Source: GCA-2794515 sp033763335 (GTDB taxonomy: Bacteria > Chloroflexota > Anaerolineae > Aggregatilineales > Phototrophicaceae). Taken from it: DNA of 32,265 nucleotides. Each line of letters starts with the position of its first letter. The first letter of the stretch is position 1. The stretch is from positions 1 to 32,265 of the forward strand of contig JANRKU010000020.1 in NCBI GenBank assembly GCA_033763335.1, in the 5' to 3' direction. Below the pieces are notes generated by a model that did no database searches, was not told the origin of the DNA, and was given only the letters and a program-made list of their open reading frames with translations. A program made the position numbers and the translations under genes. This document shows, one piece after another, positions 31,500-32,265 of this stretch.

Positions 31500-32265
31500 C
31501 GTCATCTTTCCTTTCAAAAAAGGCGAAATTGATGAAGGTGAAGGTGAATAATATCACCACCAAGACCATCGAAATGGCATTGACATAACCTCGTGCGGGC
31601 GCAGATGGATAAATTTGATAGATATACCATAACAGCATATTAGACCGATTGGCGGGCATCCCCCGATTGAGGACATCCAATTGTTCCACCGTCTGGAAGG
31701 CATAAGTGGATGCAATCACCAATAAAAATAGGGTGGTACGACGTAATAACGGCACGGTGATGGCGAATAATTGTTGAAAATAATTCGCGCCATCCAATTC
31801 TGCCGCCTCATAAATATCTTTGGGAATGGCTTGCAAGCCTGCCAAATAAAATATCATATAAAAGCCTGCTTGCTTCCAAATATTGACCACCACCACCGAC
31901 CACAATACTAAATCGGGCGTGCCAAGCCAATCTTGGGTGGGGATGTTGAAGGAGCGCAATACCGTGTTGATGAGTCCGCCCGTATTGCCATATAAGAACG
32001 CCCACATACTCGCCCCGCCGATGAGGGGCAATAAAACGGGATAAAATAGGCTAAAGCGCCATAATGCCCTGCCACGTACCCCGCGATTCATCAGCAGGGC
32101 TAACCCAAATGATAAGGGCAGGGTGATGCCCACTGTTGTCACCGCAAATAAGAATGTATTTCCCAGAATTTGCATAAAACTACCAACGATAGGATGTGGT
32201 GGGGTTTGTGCGGTGAATAAATCGGCGTAATTTTGAAATGCGACGAATGTGTCGGGTTGTTGCAC
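31489..32265 (-). CDS. carbohydrate ABC transporter permease, MalF-like, 5' end beyond the window
   Basis: The last 258 residues of a MalF-like permease are visible. Several hydrophobic segments and the EAA loop IYEAAELDGANY (about 151-162 of the visible part) are present, and the C-terminus is FAFFERKDDDGQ. The first codon at the window edge is a GTG in frame, but the family is usually longer (about 290-310 residues), so the start probably lies outside. The stop overlaps the MalG-like gene by 11 bases, showing a two-permease operon for a sugar or related solute. Confidence 0.9.
   Translation of the reverse strand: MQQPDTFVAFQNYADLFTAQTPPHPIVGSFMQILGNTFLFAVTTVGITLPLSFGLALLMNRGVRGRALWRFSLFYPVLLPLIGGASMWAFLYGNTGGLINTVLRSFNIPTQDWLGTPDLVLWSVVVVNIWKQAGFYMIFYLAGLQAIPKDIYEAAELDGANYFQQLFAITVPLLRRTTLFLLVIASTYAFQTVEQLDVLNRGMPANRSNMLLWYIYQIYPSAPARGYVNAISMVLVVILFTFTFINFAFFERKDDDGQ

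Overview
The window looks like a chromosomal segment from a Chloroflexota (Anaerolineae-type) bacterium. This is inferred from gene content, not from a marker gene. The signs are a succinate dehydrogenase whose cytochrome b subunit fuses two SdhC/SdhD-like halves, a receptor Ser/Thr kinase with a Thr/Pro-rich extracellular linker of the TPTDTPT kind, several small secreted SH3-like proteins, a VanW protein, a DUF4058 protein, and palindromic intergenic repeats. Base composition is moderate. The stretches around 1040-2230, 24920-25610 and 29260-30610 look more AT-rich by eye. No rRNA, tRNA, CRISPR array, insertion sequence or phage gene was recognised.

Layout. 1-2232 (+): the tail of an unknown gene, a CPBP-family membrane protease, and an overlapping two-gene module of unknown function (an 'RGTGFDYWL' protein plus a TPR-like protein). 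2269-8330 (-): a cupin gene, then a same-strand group which, in transcription order, encodes an uncharacterised helical protein, a membrane-anchored two-HKD phospholipase D-like protein, a PmeII-type restriction endonuclease homologue with an altered catalytic motif, and a HerA-like ATPase with a polyproline linker, ending in a strong terminator. 8507-12481 (+): succinate dehydrogenase/fumarate reductase genes in the order cytochrome b, flavoprotein, iron-sulphur protein, with a compound GC-rich repeat between the last two. 12654-13841 (+): a MalY/PatB-type PLP enzyme flanked on both sides by the same perfect palindrome.

13911-17672 (-): a very large receptor Ser/Thr kinase. It is divergent from an operon (17920-19552, +) of YceD/DUF177 and a principal-type sigma factor with an extremely acidic N-terminus, which ends in a bidirectional terminator. 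19607-23632 (-): a DUF4058 protein, a VanW-family protein, a small helical protein and a lipoprotein, with a double palindrome in the gap. 23868-25609 (+): a secreted SH3-like protein and a VapBC-type toxin-antitoxin pair. 25647-27161: an SRPBCC protein divergent from an ECF sigma factor carrying a SnoaL-like C-terminal domain. 27172-29049 (-): a large secreted protein of unknown function. 29297-30613 (+): a DUF3326 protein. 30669-32265 (-): two sugar ABC transporter permeases, the second cut by the window edge.

How the parts relate. The sdh genes form a complete catalytic and membrane complex for the TCA cycle and respiratory chain. The kinase, VanW protein, lipoprotein and SH3-like proteins point to extensive cell-surface sensing and wall biology. 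The two best candidates for undescribed biology are the overlapping pair at 1104-2232 and the HerA-like ATPase, PmeII-like and PLD neighbourhood at 2768-8330. Both are inferences from gene order and motifs and need homology searches.
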